From Paenibacillus tyrphae (lineage in GTDB: Bacteria > Bacillota > Bacilli > Paenibacillales > NBRC-103111): a DNA stretch of 64,000 nucleotides. Positions within the stretch are counted from its first letter, which is position 1, and the number at the start of each line of letters is the position of its first letter. Both the position numbers and the translations under genes were made by a program. Under the pieces are notes generated by a model that searched no databases, had not been told where the DNA came from, and saw only the letters and a list, made by a program, of their open reading frames with translations. The DNA is taken from the NCBI RefSeq assembly GCF_000722545.1, contig NZ_JNVM01000010.1, forward strand, positions 248,001 through 312,000, given 5' to 3'. Shown in pieces: positions 43,610-52,965 of the stretch.

Positions 43610-43801
43610 ATGTGGACGGTTATCTATATCGCTCCGACCGCTAAAATCGCTGAGAGAATCAAGCAAAGACTGACGGAGGAAGGCTTCCTTGTTCAAGTCC
43701 GCGCCATCAACATGACCAAAAACCAATTTGAGATCGTCGTTCCCGAAGGCGAATTGGAAGAGGTTCAGGAAGTGCTGAACTCCATTTTGCATAGATCCTA
43801 A
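43610..43801 (+). CDS. Small conserved protein upstream of accD
   Basis: 63 residues (MWTVIYIAPTAKIAERIKQR, then a QVRAINMTKNQFEIVVPEGE segment), a small ferredoxin-like alpha/beta fold judging from pattern, similar to short proteins with a DUF2007-like layout. The ATG at 43610 follows GGGAGGTC. It sits 33 bases before accD and is probably co-transcribed with the acetyl-CoA carboxylase genes. Function unknown. Confidence 0.65.
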   Translation: MWTVIYIAPTAKIAERIKQRLTEEGFLVQVRAINMTKNQFEIVVPEGELEEVQEVLNSILHRS

Positions 43802-43834
43802 ACAAGTCCCAAATACCGCAAGCGAGGTGTAATT

Positions 43835-44758
43835 GTGCAATTTAAAGACTTGTTTCAGAAGAAAAGAAAATATGCCACGGTTCCTTCCGTGGACAGGACG
43901 GCTCCGAACCGGGTGATGGACGGAGCTATCGACGTTCCCGAAGAGCGTCCAAAGCGTGAAATCCCGGAAGGCCTGATGAACAAGTGTCCTAAATGCGGAA
44001 CGATCCAGTACAACAAAGAGCTTGATAAAAACTTAAAGGTATGTACCGCTTGTGAGTACCATTACAAGCTGAATGCCGTAGAGCGCATCCAGATGACGAT
44101 GGATGAAGGCCGCTTTGTGGAATTTGACAGCGAGATGGCATCCCAGGACCCGCTGGAATTCCCCGCTTACACAGCCAAGTACAACAAAGCGGTTGAAGCT
44201 ACCGGCATGCAGGACGCCGTTATTACCGGCGAAGGAACGATCGGAGGGTATCCGGTTGTCGTAGCGGTGATGAGCTTCGACTTTATGGGCGGAACGCTCG
44301 GATCGGTTGTTGGCGAAAAGGTGACGAACGCGATCGAGTATGCGACCCGGACGAACCGACCGGTTATCATTTTCTCCACATCGGGCGGCGCGCGGATGCA
44401 GGAAAGTATTCTCAGCCTGATGCAGATGGCGAAAACGAGCGCGGCGCTCGCCAAGCTGAACGAGCAGGGCGGCCTGTACATTTCCGTCATTACCGACCCG
44501 ACCTTCGGCGGCGTCAGCGCGAGCTTCGCGATGCTCGGAGACTACATTATTGCCGAGCCGGGCGTGGCGTTCGGCTTTACCGGCGGACGCGTCATCGAAC
44601 AGACGATGAGAATCAAGCTGCCGCCAGGCTTCCAGACGGCGGAATTCAACCTGAAGCATGGACAAGTGGACCTGGTCTCGCACCGCAAAGAAATGCGCAG
44701 TATGCTGACCCGTCTTCTTAGCATGCACGCGGTAAAGGAGGAAACCGTTAATGGCTAG
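43835..44758 (+). CDS. accD: Acetyl-CoA carboxylase carboxyltransferase beta subunit
   Basis: 307 residues. A four-cysteine zinc ribbon (CPKC near residue 51 and CTAC near 70) precedes the crotonase-fold core ([39 protein letters not shown]). With AccA it transfers the carboxyl group from biotin to acetyl-CoA, the committed step of fatty acid synthesis. The GTG start follows GCGAGGTG. It overlaps accA by eight bases. Confidence 0.96.
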   Translation: MQFKDLFQKKRKYATVPSVDRTAPNRVMDGAIDVPEERPKREIPEGLMNKCPKCGTIQYNKELDKNLKVCTACEYHYKLNAVERIQMTMDEGRFVEFDSEMASQDPLEFPAYTAKYNKAVEATGMQDAVITGEGTIGGYPVVVAVMSFDFMGGTLGSVVGEKVTNAIEYATRTNRPVIIFSTSGGARMQESILSLMQMAKTSAALAKLNEQGGLYISVITDPTFGGVSASFAMLGDYIIAEPGVAFGFTGGRVIEQTMRIKLPPGFQTAEFNLKHGQVDLVSHRKEMRSMLTRLLSMHAVKEETVNG

Positions 44759-45725
44759 TGAAATGCCTTTTGAGCAGCCGCTAGTCGAGCTTCGCGCCAA
44801 AATCGACGAGCTGCGCAAGTTCGGAGCGGACAAGCAGATCGATTTCTCCGAGGAGATCAAGCGCTTGGAGCAGCGGCTGGAGCAGCTCGAAACGGAATTG
44901 TACGCCGGCATGTCGACCCGGCAAAAAATGCAGGTTGCCCGTCATCCGCAGCGCCCGACGACGCTGGACTACATTCAGCATTTGTTCACCGATTTCATCG
45001 AGCTGCACGGGGACCGTTTATTTGGCGACGACCTGGCCATTGTGGGGGGCATCGCACGGTTTAACGGCATTCCGGTGACGGTGGTCGGCCATCAGAAAGG
45101 GAAAGATACGAAGGACAATATTGCGCGTCACTTCGGCAGCCCGCATCCGGAAGGCTTCCGCAAAGCGCTGCGCTTTATGAAGCAGGCGGACAAGTTCAAG
45201 CGGCCGATCATCACGTTCATCGATACGAAGGGCGCTTACCCCGGCAATGCGGCGGAAGAGAGAGGGCAAGGGGAAGCCATCGCCCGGAACCTGATGGAAA
45301 TGACGTCCTTGCGGGTGCCCGTCTTGTGTGTCGTCATTGGCGAAGGCGGCAGCGGCGGCGCTCTGGCGCTTGGCGTAGGCAACCGCGTATTTATGCTTGA
45401 AAATGCGATTTATTCGGTCATCAGTCCGGAAGGCGCAGCCTCGATTTTATATAAAGACGCTTCAAAATCGATGGAAGCAGCCGAAGCGATGAAGATAACG
45501 GCGGACGAAATTTTGAAGCTCGGCGTTATCGATGCGATCATTCCCGAACCGAAGGGCGGTGCCCATCGGGATGTTGCCCTGCAGGCGGAATCGATTAAGC
45601 AAATGTTGTGGACCCACTTGCAGGAATTGCTCAAGATGACGGAGAATGAATTAAGAGAAGACCGCTATAATAAATTTAGACAAATCGGTCGGTTCACCAC
45701 CATCCAGGAGGGAAATCATGCGTAA
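44751..45725 (+). CDS. accA: Acetyl-CoA carboxylase carboxyltransferase alpha subunit
   Basis: 324 residues. The N-terminal coiled coil ([15 protein letters not shown]) leads to the crotonase core with [20 protein letters not shown] and [18 protein letters not shown]. Forms the alpha2-beta2 carboxyltransferase with AccD. AAAGGAGG precedes the ATG. Its stop overlaps the pyk start by eight bases; pfkA, usual here in Bacillus and many relatives, is absent. Confidence 0.96.
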   Translation: MASEMPFEQPLVELRAKIDELRKFGADKQIDFSEEIKRLEQRLEQLETELYAGMSTRQKMQVARHPQRPTTLDYIQHLFTDFIELHGDRLFGDDLAIVGGIARFNGIPVTVVGHQKGKDTKDNIARHFGSPHPEGFRKALRFMKQADKFKRPIITFIDTKGAYPGNAAEERGQGEAIARNLMEMTSLRVPVLCVVIGEGGSGGALALGVGNRVFMLENAIYSVISPEGAASILYKDASKSMEAAEAMKITADEILKLGVIDAIIPEPKGGAHRDVALQAESIKQMLWTHLQELLKMTENELREDRYNKFRQIGRFTTIQEGNHA

Positions 45726-47475
45726 AACAAAAATTGTGTGTACCATCGGACCGGTCAGCGAATCGCTGGACATGTTCAAGAAGCTCATTAATGCAGGGAT
45801 GAATGTTGCTCGGCTGAACTTCTCCCACGGCGATTTCGAAGAGCATGGCAACAGAATCAAGAACGTGCGTCAAGCTTGTCAGGAGCTCGACAAAAGCGTA
45901 GCCATTCTGCTTGATACCAAAGGACCGGAAATCCGGACCGGCAAGCTGAAGGACGATCAAAAAGTCGAACTGCTCCAAGACAATCTGATTACTTTAACGA
46001 CGGAGGAAGTACTCGGCGACGCCGAGCGCGTTTCCATCACATACAACGACCTGTATAAGGACGTCAAGATCGGCTCCACCATCCTGATCGATGATGGCTT
46101 GATCGGACTGACGGTCGAGGATATCCGCGGAACGGATATCGTGTGCCGGATTAAAAACGGCGGACTGCTCGGAGGCAAGAAAGGCGTGAACGTGCCGGGG
46201 GTGAAAATCAACCTGCCGGGCATCACGGAAAAAGACGCGAACGATATCATTTTCGGCATTCAGCAGGGAGTGGATTTTATCGCTGCTTCTTTCGTGCGCA
46301 AAGCGAGCGATGTCCTTGAAATCCGCGAAATTCTGGACCGCCATAACGCAACGCATATTCAAATCATCTCCAAAATCGAAAACCAGGAAGGCGTGGAAAA
46401 CCTCGACGAAATTTTGGAGGTATCCGACGGTCTCATGGTAGCGCGCGGCGATCTCGGCGTGGAAATTCCGGCCGAAGACGTGCCGATCGTGCAAAAAGCG
46501 ATGATCAAAAAATGTAACCAGGTCGGCAAACCGGTTATTACGGCTACGATGATGCTGGATTCCATGCAGCGCAACCCGCGCCCAACGCGTGCGGAAGCGA
46601 GCGACGTGGCGAATGCGATCTTCGACGGCACGGATGCCGTGATGCTGTCGGGCGAAACGGCGGCAGGGAAATACCCGGTAGAGTCCGTCCAGACGATGGC
46701 CCGCATCGCCGAGCGTGCGGAATCGGCGCTGGAATACCGTGAAATCTTTATCCGTCAAAGCAATGCACAGCAGACGACCGTAACCGAGGCGATCAGCCAA
46801 GCGGTAGCGAACTCGGCGCTTGATCTGGACGCCAAAGCGATTCTGACTTCCACGGAAAGCGGCTATACGGCGCGTATGGTGTCCAAGTACCGTCCGAAAG
46901 CGCCAATTATCGCGGTAACGCCGAACGATCGCGTGCTGCGCCGTCTGTCGCTCGTATGGGGCGTTATTCCGGTGAAAGGCGAGACATGCACCTCGACGGA
47001 CCAATTGTTCGAGCATGCCGTAGACGCGAGTGTAAAGGCGGGCCTCGTCAGCTTGGGCGATCTCGTCGTCATCACTGCAGGCGTACCGGTCGGCCGCTCC
47101 GGAACGACCAACTTGATCAAAGTTCATCAAATCGGTGAAATGATTGCCAAAGGCCAAGGGATCGGCACGCAAATCGCTACAGGCCACGTCGTGACGGCCC
47201 GTTCCGCCGAAGAAGCGAATGCGAAGACGACCGAGGGCTGCATTCTGGTTACCGTGACGACCGATAAAGACTACATGCCGGCCTTCGAGAAAGCGGCGGC
47301 AGTGGTTACCGAAACGGGCGGTATTACGTCCCATGCGGCGGTTGTCGGCATCAGCTTGGGCAAACCGGTCATCGTCGGTGTAGACAACGCGCTTGGCATC
47401 TTGAAAGACAACGACGAAGTATCCATCTATCCGGAAGTTGGCGTCATCTATTCCGGCCGCGCCCGCGTGCTGTAA
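45718..47475 (+). CDS. pyk: Pyruvate kinase with C-terminal PEP-utiliser domain
   Basis: 585 residues. The barrel carries [27 protein letters not shown], the catalytic Lys region [13 protein letters not shown] and [12 protein letters not shown]. An extra C-terminal domain of about 100 residues contains the phosphohistidine-type motif [12 protein letters not shown], as in Bacillus pyruvate kinases. It makes pyruvate and ATP in glycolysis. AGGAGGG precedes the ATG. Followed by a terminator at 47514. Confidence 0.96.
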   Translation: MRKTKIVCTIGPVSESLDMFKKLINAGMNVARLNFSHGDFEEHGNRIKNVRQACQELDKSVAILLDTKGPEIRTGKLKDDQKVELLQDNLITLTTEEVLGDAERVSITYNDLYKDVKIGSTILIDDGLIGLTVEDIRGTDIVCRIKNGGLLGGKKGVNVPGVKINLPGITEKDANDIIFGIQQGVDFIAASFVRKASDVLEIREILDRHNATHIQIISKIENQEGVENLDEILEVSDGLMVARGDLGVEIPAEDVPIVQKAMIKKCNQVGKPVITATMMLDSMQRNPRPTRAEASDVANAIFDGTDAVMLSGETAAGKYPVESVQTMARIAERAESALEYREIFIRQSNAQQTTVTEAISQAVANSALDLDAKAILTSTESGYTARMVSKYRPKAPIIAVTPNDRVLRRLSLVWGVIPVKGETCTSTDQLFEHAVDASVKAGLVSLGDLVVITAGVPVGRSGTTNLIKVHQIGEMIAKGQGIGTQIATGHVVTARSAEEANAKTTEGCILVTVTTDKDYMPAFEKAAAVVTETGGITSHAAVVGISLGKPVIVGVDNALGILKDNDEVSIYPEVGVIYSGRARVL

Positions 47476-47513
47476 TAGAACGTCGTCGAAAGCCTTACGA
47501 TAGCAGAACAATC

Positions 47514-47550
47514 GGAGCGAAATCGAACAGCGGTTTCGCTCCTTTGCTTT
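47514..47550 (+). terminator. Rho-independent terminator after pyk
   Basis: Stem GGAGCGAAATCG / CGGTTTCGCTCC (47514-47525 with 47531-47542; one T-G pair), five-base loop, followed by TTTGCTTT. Confidence 0.8.
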
Positions 47551-47584
47551 ACAACTATCTTCCATGGCGATTCAGGAGGTTTGT

Positions 47585-47986
47585 ATGCAGCATACTTTAC
47601 GCGTCCGCTATCAGGAGACGGACCAGATGGGCGTCGTGTATCACGCCAACTATTTGAACTGGTTTGAAGTCGGCCGGACCGAGATGATCCGCGAACTGGG
47701 CCTACCTTATCAAGCGCTGGAGACCCGCGGCCTGCTGCTGCCGGTGATCGAAGCGGACCTGAAATTCCGCTCGCCCGCCCGTTACGACGATCTGGTGACG
47801 ATTGACACCAAAGTTGTCGAGTTGACGAGTCTTCGGATCCGGTTCGCTTATGAAATTAAACGCGGCGAAGAAATGCTGGTCACCGGGGGAACCCAGCACG
47901 TCTGGCTGAACCAGGATTGGAAGCCGGTGCGGATCGATAGAGAAGTGCCGGATTTATATGCTCTCCTCTCCAAAGCCATGGGCTAA
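47585..47986 (+). CDS. Acyl-CoA thioesterase, YbgC/FadM (4HBT) family
   Basis: 133 residues, single hotdog domain. The signature YQETDQMGVVYHANYLNWFE contains the catalytic-type Asp of 4-hydroxybenzoyl-CoA thioesterase relatives. It hydrolyses acyl-CoA thioesters; chain length is unknown. ATG 47585 follows AGGAGGTTTGT. It is a single gene between terminators. Confidence 0.88.
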   Translation: MQHTLRVRYQETDQMGVVYHANYLNWFEVGRTEMIRELGLPYQALETRGLLLPVIEADLKFRSPARYDDLVTIDTKVVELTSLRIRFAYEIKRGEEMLVTGGTQHVWLNQDWKPVRIDREVPDLYALLSKAMG

Positions 47987-48021
47987 AGTGCACCACAATT
48001 CCGCTAACCTAAAAACAATGA

Positions 48022-48060
48022 AGGACTTGGCCATTTTTGGTCAGGTCCTATTCCTTTTTA
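48022..48060 (+). terminator. Rho-independent terminator after the thioesterase gene
   Basis: Stem AGGACTTGGCC / GGTCAGGTCCT (48022-48032 with 48039-48049; two wobble pairs) with loop ATTTTT and a T-rich tail ATTCCTTTTTA. Confidence 0.75.
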
Positions 48061-48069
48061 TGCTATATT

Positions 48070-48099
48070 TTCCAAAATGATTCGTCCCTATTGTATAAT
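48070..48099 (+). promoter_or_regulatory. Promoter for the LysR gene
   Basis: TTCCAA (48070-48075), eighteen-base spacer, perfect TATAAT (48094-48099), about 44 bases before the ATG. Confidence 0.5.
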
Positions 48100-48142
48100 T
48101 TATGTAAACCCAAGAATTGAACGAACAAAGGGGAGAGGCACG

Positions 48143-49018
48143 ATGGAACTGCGTCATTTGCGATACTTCGTTACCGTTGCGGAGGAGCTGCATTTCGGTC
48201 GCGCGGCTGCACGCCTCAACATGGCGCAGCCCCCGTTAAGCCAGCAAATCCGCAAGCTGGAGGAAGAGCTTGGCTTTGCGTTGTTTTCCCGAAGCAAGCA
48301 GCATGTCGAATTAACCGAGGCGGGGAAAGTGTTCCTGGAGGAGTCGCGGTCGGCGTTAGCGCGTGTGGAGCAAGCGCGCGAGGCGGCGGAGAAAGCGAGC
48401 CGGGGGCAAACAGGCAGACTGGTGATCGGCTTTGTCGGTTCCGCGACCTATCACATCGTTCCGCTGCTGCAGCAGTATCGGCTTCGTTTTCCTTCGGTGG
48501 AATTGAAGCTCCATCAAATGAAGAGCGGGAGCCAGCTGCAAGCGCTGCACGAAAAAAGCATCCATCTCGGAATTGTGCGCAGCTCGATTCACAGTCCGCA
48601 TTTGAATTCGGAGCTGTTTATGCGCGAGCCGTTTATGGCCGTACTCCCCGAAGCGCATCCACTGGCCGGCCAGCCAGAGCTTAGCGTCCGTGACCTTGAG
48701 CACGAGCCGTTTATTTTGTCGCCTAGGCAAAACGGTTCTACTTATCACGATGCCGTCATCCATTTATGCTATAAGGCCGGATTCTCGCCTAAGATTGCGC
48801 TGGAAGCGCCTGAAATTTTGACCGTTGTCGCCTTTGTAGCCGAAGGGATGGGGGTCGCCTTGGTTCCCGCGTCATTTCGGCATCAGCAAAATCAAGGGGT
48901 CGTGTACCGGGATATTCGGGAAGCCGCCGTTCTGGAAACGGCGTTTATTTGGCGGAAAGACGAGAAGTCGCCGGCGCTGCATGAATTTTTAAAGCTCGGT
49001 CAAGCGTTCGGCGGTTGA
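48143..49018 (+). CDS. LysR-family transcriptional regulator
   Basis: 291 residues. The N-terminal winged helix begins MELRHLRYFVTVAEELHFGR and includes NMAQPPLSQQIRKLEEELGF; the rest is the periplasmic-binding-like effector domain (GRLVIGFVGSATYHIVPLLQ). ATG 48143 follows GGGGAGAGG. It lies upstream, in the same direction, of the methylcitrate-cycle genes and is the likely regulator of them, perhaps sensing a propionate-derived or citrate-like acid; that is inference. Confidence 0.9.
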   Translation: MELRHLRYFVTVAEELHFGRAAARLNMAQPPLSQQIRKLEEELGFALFSRSKQHVELTEAGKVFLEESRSALARVEQAREAAEKASRGQTGRLVIGFVGSATYHIVPLLQQYRLRFPSVELKLHQMKSGSQLQALHEKSIHLGIVRSSIHSPHLNSELFMREPFMAVLPEAHPLAGQPELSVRDLEHEPFILSPRQNGSTYHDAVIHLCYKAGFSPKIALEAPEILTVVAFVAEGMGVALVPASFRHQQNQGVVYRDIREAAVLETAFIWRKDEKSPALHEFLKLGQAFGG

Positions 49019-49039
49019 ATGAGCGTCCTTTTGCCCGCT

Positions 49040-49107
49040 TGATACGTTCTGCATATCAGGAAGGACTTAACGGATATTGGACGTCGTTTCCAGAAGGTCG
49101 ATATACT
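49040..49107 (+). promoter_or_regulatory. Candidate LysR operator and promoter for the methylcitrate cluster
   Basis: A dyad TGATA-N9-TATCA (49040-49058) lies about 20 bases upstream of TTGGAC (49077-49082) and TATACT (49102-49107; nineteen-base spacer). This is the place expected for a LysR activator. The evidence is by pattern only. Confidence 0.35.
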
Positions 49108-49147
49108 GAAGGGGCAAAGTCAAACCATCGGGAGGAGCGAAAGAACG

Positions 49148-50278
49148 ATGAGCGGATCATTCCAGCCCGGCCTTGAAAACGTTATCGCAAGCGAGACCGA
49201 AATTTCTTATTTGGATGTCGAAAAAGAACAAATTGTGCTGCGGGGTTACGATCTTATCGAATTGGCCAAAACCGTTACTTATTTGGATGTCGTTTCGTTA
49301 ATGCTTGACGGCAGTCTGCCTACGCACGAATGGCGGAATGCTCTCGAACTGAGCCTCAAGACGGAGTACGGATTGCCAGAGGATGCGCTGACGATCCTGC
49401 GCCTGCTTCCGCAGCAGACGCATCTGATGGATGCTCTAAGAACGGGCATTTCCGCCATTGCCGGCTATGACCAGGATATCGAGGACCGGTCGCGGGAAGC
49501 GAATTACCGCAAATCGATCCGGCTGCTGGCCAAAGTCCCCCAGATCGTGGCGAGCAGCTATCATGCCTCCATGCGGCAGCCTCTGGTGGAGCCGCGCCAA
49601 GATCTTTCGTACAGCGCCAACTTTTTGTACATGATTACCGGGAAGGTTCCTTCCGAAATGGAAGAGAAGACGTTCGATCAGTCGTTGATCGTATACAGCG
49701 AGCATGAAATGCCTAACTCGACCTTTGCCGCGCGCGTCATTGCGTCCACACAGGCCGATCTGTACGGGGCGCTGACCGGCGCCGTCGCTTCGCTGAAAGG
49801 AACGCTGCATGGCGGAGCGAACGAAGCGGTGATGAAGATGCTGCTGGAAGCGGGAGATGAGGAAGGAATGGAGCCGCTGATCCTCGGCAAATTGACCCGC
49901 AAGGAACGCATTATGGGGTTCGGCCACCGCGTGTACATGAAGAAGCCGGACCCGCGCGCGATGCTGATGAAAGAGGCGCTGGCCGCGCTGGCCGCCGCCA
50001 AAAACGAAGAGAAGCTGTACCGCATGTGCGTCATCGGCGAAGAGGTCATGAACCGCGAAAAAGGATTGTATCCGAACCTCGATTACTACGCAGCGCCGGT
50101 TTATTATTTGTTGGGTATTCCGATCGACCTGTTCACCCCGGTCTTTCTCGCCGCCCGGACGGTCGGTGTCTGCGCGCATGTGATGGAGCAGCATGCGAAC
50201 AACAGGCTTTTCCGGCCCCGCGTCCTGTACAAGGGACCGCGCGATCTGCATCCCAATTCGGCCTCGGTCGGCTCTTAG
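49148..50278 (+). CDS. Citrate/2-methylcitrate synthase family
   Basis: 376 residues. The active-site motifs of citrate synthases are present: HGGANEAVMKML (His), GFGHRVYM (His) and NLDYYAAPV (Asp). The gene is followed by prpD and prpB homologues, so the likely reaction is propionyl-CoA plus oxaloacetate to 2-methylcitrate (MmgD/PrpC type). A second citrate synthase (59,347-60,459) lies with icd and mdh and is better suited to the TCA cycle. The start follows CGGGAGGAGCG. Confidence 0.88.
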   Translation: MSGSFQPGLENVIASETEISYLDVEKEQIVLRGYDLIELAKTVTYLDVVSLMLDGSLPTHEWRNALELSLKTEYGLPEDALTILRLLPQQTHLMDALRTGISAIAGYDQDIEDRSREANYRKSIRLLAKVPQIVASSYHASMRQPLVEPRQDLSYSANFLYMITGKVPSEMEEKTFDQSLIVYSEHEMPNSTFAARVIASTQADLYGALTGAVASLKGTLHGGANEAVMKMLLEAGDEEGMEPLILGKLTRKERIMGFGHRVYMKKPDPRAMLMKEALAALAAAKNEEKLYRMCVIGEEVMNREKGLYPNLDYYAAPVYYLLGIPIDLFTPVFLAARTVGVCAHVMEQHANNRLFRPRVLYKGPRDLHPNSASVGS

Positions 50279-50302
50279 CTGGTAATGGGAGGAGACATTA
50301 AT

Positions 50303-51763
50303 ATGGCAGCAAACCCATCCATAGCCTATGAACAAGGACGAACCGCATCCGCTGCGGATCAATTGTTAGTGGACATCGCGGATTACGCGCTGGAATACGA
50401 AGTCCAAAGTCCGGAAGCGCGGCGCATTGCACAGCACGTCGTCTTGGACTCGCTCGGCACCGCCATTTTGGCGCTGCGCTTTCCGGAATGCGTGAAGCAT
50501 CTCGGACCCGTCGTGCCAGGTGTCACCGTGCCTCACGGCTGCCGGGTGCCGGGAACCCGCTATGAGCTAGATCCCGTACACGGGGCGTTCAATATTGGGT
50601 GTATGATCCGCTGGCTCGATTACAACGATACGTGGCTGGCTGCCGAATGGGGCCACCCATCGGACAATCTGGGCGGTTTACTGGCCGTAGCCGATTATCT
50701 CAGCCGCGTCCGGATCGCGGAAGGCAAAGCCCCATTGCGGATGCGGGACGTGCTGGACGCCGCTGTGAAGGCACATGAAATTCAAGGCGTGCTAGCACTC
50801 GAAAACAGCTTCAACCGCGTCGGCTTGGATCACGTGCTGCTGGTGAAGATCGCTTCAACGGCCGTCGTTACGGCGATGCTGGGCGGCAGCCGGAACGAGG
50901 TGGTCAATGCGCTTTCCAACGCGTGGCTGGACGGCGGCAGCTTGCGTACGTACCGGCACGCGCCGAATACGGGATCACGCAAATCGTGGGCAGCTGGAGA
51001 CGCGACCAGCCGCGCAGTCCGTTTGGCCCTCATGGCCGTCAACGGCGAAATGGGGTACGCCACCGCGCTTTCGGCCAAAACCTGGGGCTTTCAGGACGTT
51101 TTGTTCCAAGGCAAGCCGTTGAAGCTTGCACGCTCGCTCGACTCTTACGTGATGGAGAACGTGCTGTTTAAAATTTCCTTCCCGGCCGAGTTCCACGCCC
51201 AGACCGCCGTCGAATGCGCTTTTGCTCTGCACCCGCAGATCAAGGACCGGCTGGACGAGATCGATCGGATTGTGATAACGACGCATGAATCGGCTATCCG
51301 CATCATCGATAAGAAAGGCCCGCTGCATAACCCGGCGGACCGGGACCACTGCCTCCAATACATGGTGGCGGTAGGGTTGCTGCATGGCGAGCTGACGGCA
51401 GAGCATTATGAGGATGAGGCGGCCGGCGATCCGCGAATCGATGCGCTTCGGGAGAAGATGGTCGTCACGGAGAATCCGCAGTACAGCCGGGATTACCTCG
51501 ATCCAGACAAACGGTCGATTGCCAGTGCCATCCAAGTCCGGTTCACGGACGGAACGGAGACGGCGAACGTAGAGTGCGAATACCCGATCGGTCACCGCAG
51601 ACGGCGGGCCGAAGGGCTGCCGAAGGTGATCGACAAATTCGAAGCCAATCTGCTTACCAGGTTCCCAAGGCAAAAGACGGCGCAGATCCTCGAGCTGTCG
51701 CTTGACTTGGAGCGGTTGGAGCAGATGCCGGTCAACGAGTACATGAACCTGTACGTCATTTAG
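50303..51763 (+). CDS. prpD: 2-methylcitrate dehydratase, MmgE/PrpD family
   Basis: 486 residues. The sequence has the MmgE/PrpD pattern ([58 protein letters not shown]), an enzyme that dehydrates 2-methylcitrate. ATG 50303 follows GGGAGGAG; an earlier in-frame start at 50285 is rejected. Middle gene of the methylcitrate cluster. Confidence 0.9.
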   Translation: MAANPSIAYEQGRTASAADQLLVDIADYALEYEVQSPEARRIAQHVVLDSLGTAILALRFPECVKHLGPVVPGVTVPHGCRVPGTRYELDPVHGAFNIGCMIRWLDYNDTWLAAEWGHPSDNLGGLLAVADYLSRVRIAEGKAPLRMRDVLDAAVKAHEIQGVLALENSFNRVGLDHVLLVKIASTAVVTAMLGGSRNEVVNALSNAWLDGGSLRTYRHAPNTGSRKSWAAGDATSRAVRLALMAVNGEMGYATALSAKTWGFQDVLFQGKPLKLARSLDSYVMENVLFKISFPAEFHAQTAVECAFALHPQIKDRLDEIDRIVITTHESAIRIIDKKGPLHNPADRDHCLQYMVAVGLLHGELTAEHYEDEAAGDPRIDALREKMVVTENPQYSRDYLDPDKRSIASAIQVRFTDGTETANVECEYPIGHRRRRAEGLPKVIDKFEANLLTRFPRQKTAQILELSLDLERLEQMPVNEYMNLYVI

Positions 51764-51808
51764 TTTAACGGTAAGGTTACGGAATACGGTTTCCCGGGAG
51801 GAGTAACG

Positions 51809-52717
51809 ATGGCTTGGTTGATGGAGCAAGAGAAGGACCAACGGGAGCTGGCTGCCTTTTTTCGGAAACGGATGGAAACCGGCCCGATTCTCAAAATTCC
51901 AGGTACGCACGACGGGATGGCGGCCAGAATAGCCGTGCAGTTCGGCTTCGAGGCGCTTTATTTGTCCGGTGCCGCCTATACGGCCAGCCGGGGCTTGCCG
52001 GATCTCGGCCTGATTTATTCGAACGAGGTCGCGGACCGGGCCCGCGAGCTCGTCCGCGCCTCGATGCTTCCGCTGCTGGTCGATATCGATACCGGCTACG
52101 GCGGCATCTTGAACGCGGCCCGAACGGCCAAGGAAATGGTTGAAGCCAAAGTGGCCGCCGTCCAGCTCGAGGACCAGGAAATGCCGAAGAAATGCGGCCA
52201 CTTGAACGGCAAAAAGCTTGTTTCAACCGAAGAAATGATGCAAAAAATCAAGACGATCAAGGAAATCAGCCCAACGCTCGTCGTCATTGCCCGCACGGAC
52301 GCCATAAGCGTAGAAGGCTTCGAAGCGGCGGTTGACCGGGCCAAGCATTATTTGGCGGCGGGAGCGGACGGGATTTTTCCCGAGGCACTGGAGAGCGAGG
52401 AAGAGTTCAAGCGGTTCCGCGCCGCGATTGACGCACCGCTGCTGGCGAACATGACGGAGTTCGGAAAAACGCCGTATTATACCGCGGAGCAATTCGAGGC
52501 TTGGGGCTACGATATAGTCATTTATCCGGTAACCTCGCTGCGGGTAGCGGCCAAAGCCTATGAGCGCGTTTTTTCGGAAATTAGCCGTACCGGGACGCAA
52601 GCGGGGTCGCTTCAAGACATGCAAACCCGCAAGGAGTTGTACGATACGATCCGATATTACGATTACGAAGCCTTGGACGGAAAAATCGCTAAAACCGTCC
52701 TGCCGCCAGCCGAATAG
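51809..52717 (+). CDS. prpB: Methylisocitrate lyase
   Basis: 302 residues. The isocitrate-lyase family active-site signature appears as KKCGH near residue 128 (variant of K(K/R)CGH), with the metal site DIDTGYGG earlier and FPEALESEEEF later. It splits 2-methylisocitrate to pyruvate and succinate, completing propionate use with its two neighbours. ATG follows GGGAGGAG. A terminator follows. Confidence 0.92.
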   Translation: MAWLMEQEKDQRELAAFFRKRMETGPILKIPGTHDGMAARIAVQFGFEALYLSGAAYTASRGLPDLGLIYSNEVADRARELVRASMLPLLVDIDTGYGGILNAARTAKEMVEAKVAAVQLEDQEMPKKCGHLNGKKLVSTEEMMQKIKTIKEISPTLVVIARTDAISVEGFEAAVDRAKHYLAAGADGIFPEALESEEEFKRFRAAIDAPLLANMTEFGKTPYYTAEQFEAWGYDIVIYPVTSLRVAAKAYERVFSEISRTGTQAGSLQDMQTRKELYDTIRYYDYEALDGKIAKTVLPPAE

Positions 52718-52746
52718 ATCCCTTTCATTTCCATCAATTGTCACGT

Positions 52747-52787
52747 AAAGAGTTCCTGAAGAGGCTAGTTCCTTCGGGAGCTCTTTT
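52747..52787 (+). terminator. Rho-independent terminator after prpB
   Basis: Stem AAAGAGTTCCTGAAG / CTTCGGGAGCTCTTT (52747-52761 with 52772-52786; wobble pairs) with a ten-base loop and T-run. A TATAAT at 52792 just after it may belong to a promoter for ppk, but no good -35 is visible. Confidence 0.8.
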
Positions 52788-52965
52788 CGTTGTATAATGA
52801 TAAAGCTCTTTTTGAATCGGCCCTGAAGAAAATTTAGGTGTATTTTCCCTTGCGTTTACATAAAATTAACAAAAAGAGCACGCTCGCTTAACATTGTCGA
52901 ATTACGATGAAAGAAGCAGAAAAATAAAGCTAAACGGTGAATGGCCATGGAGGGTTTACTACCTT

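Noticed and set aside
45994..47565. Long minus-strand open frame (523 codons) opposite pyk
   Set aside because: It mirrors the plus-strand codon pattern of pyk, a certain gene, and its protein has no recognisable domain and is rich in His/Arg as antisense frames are.
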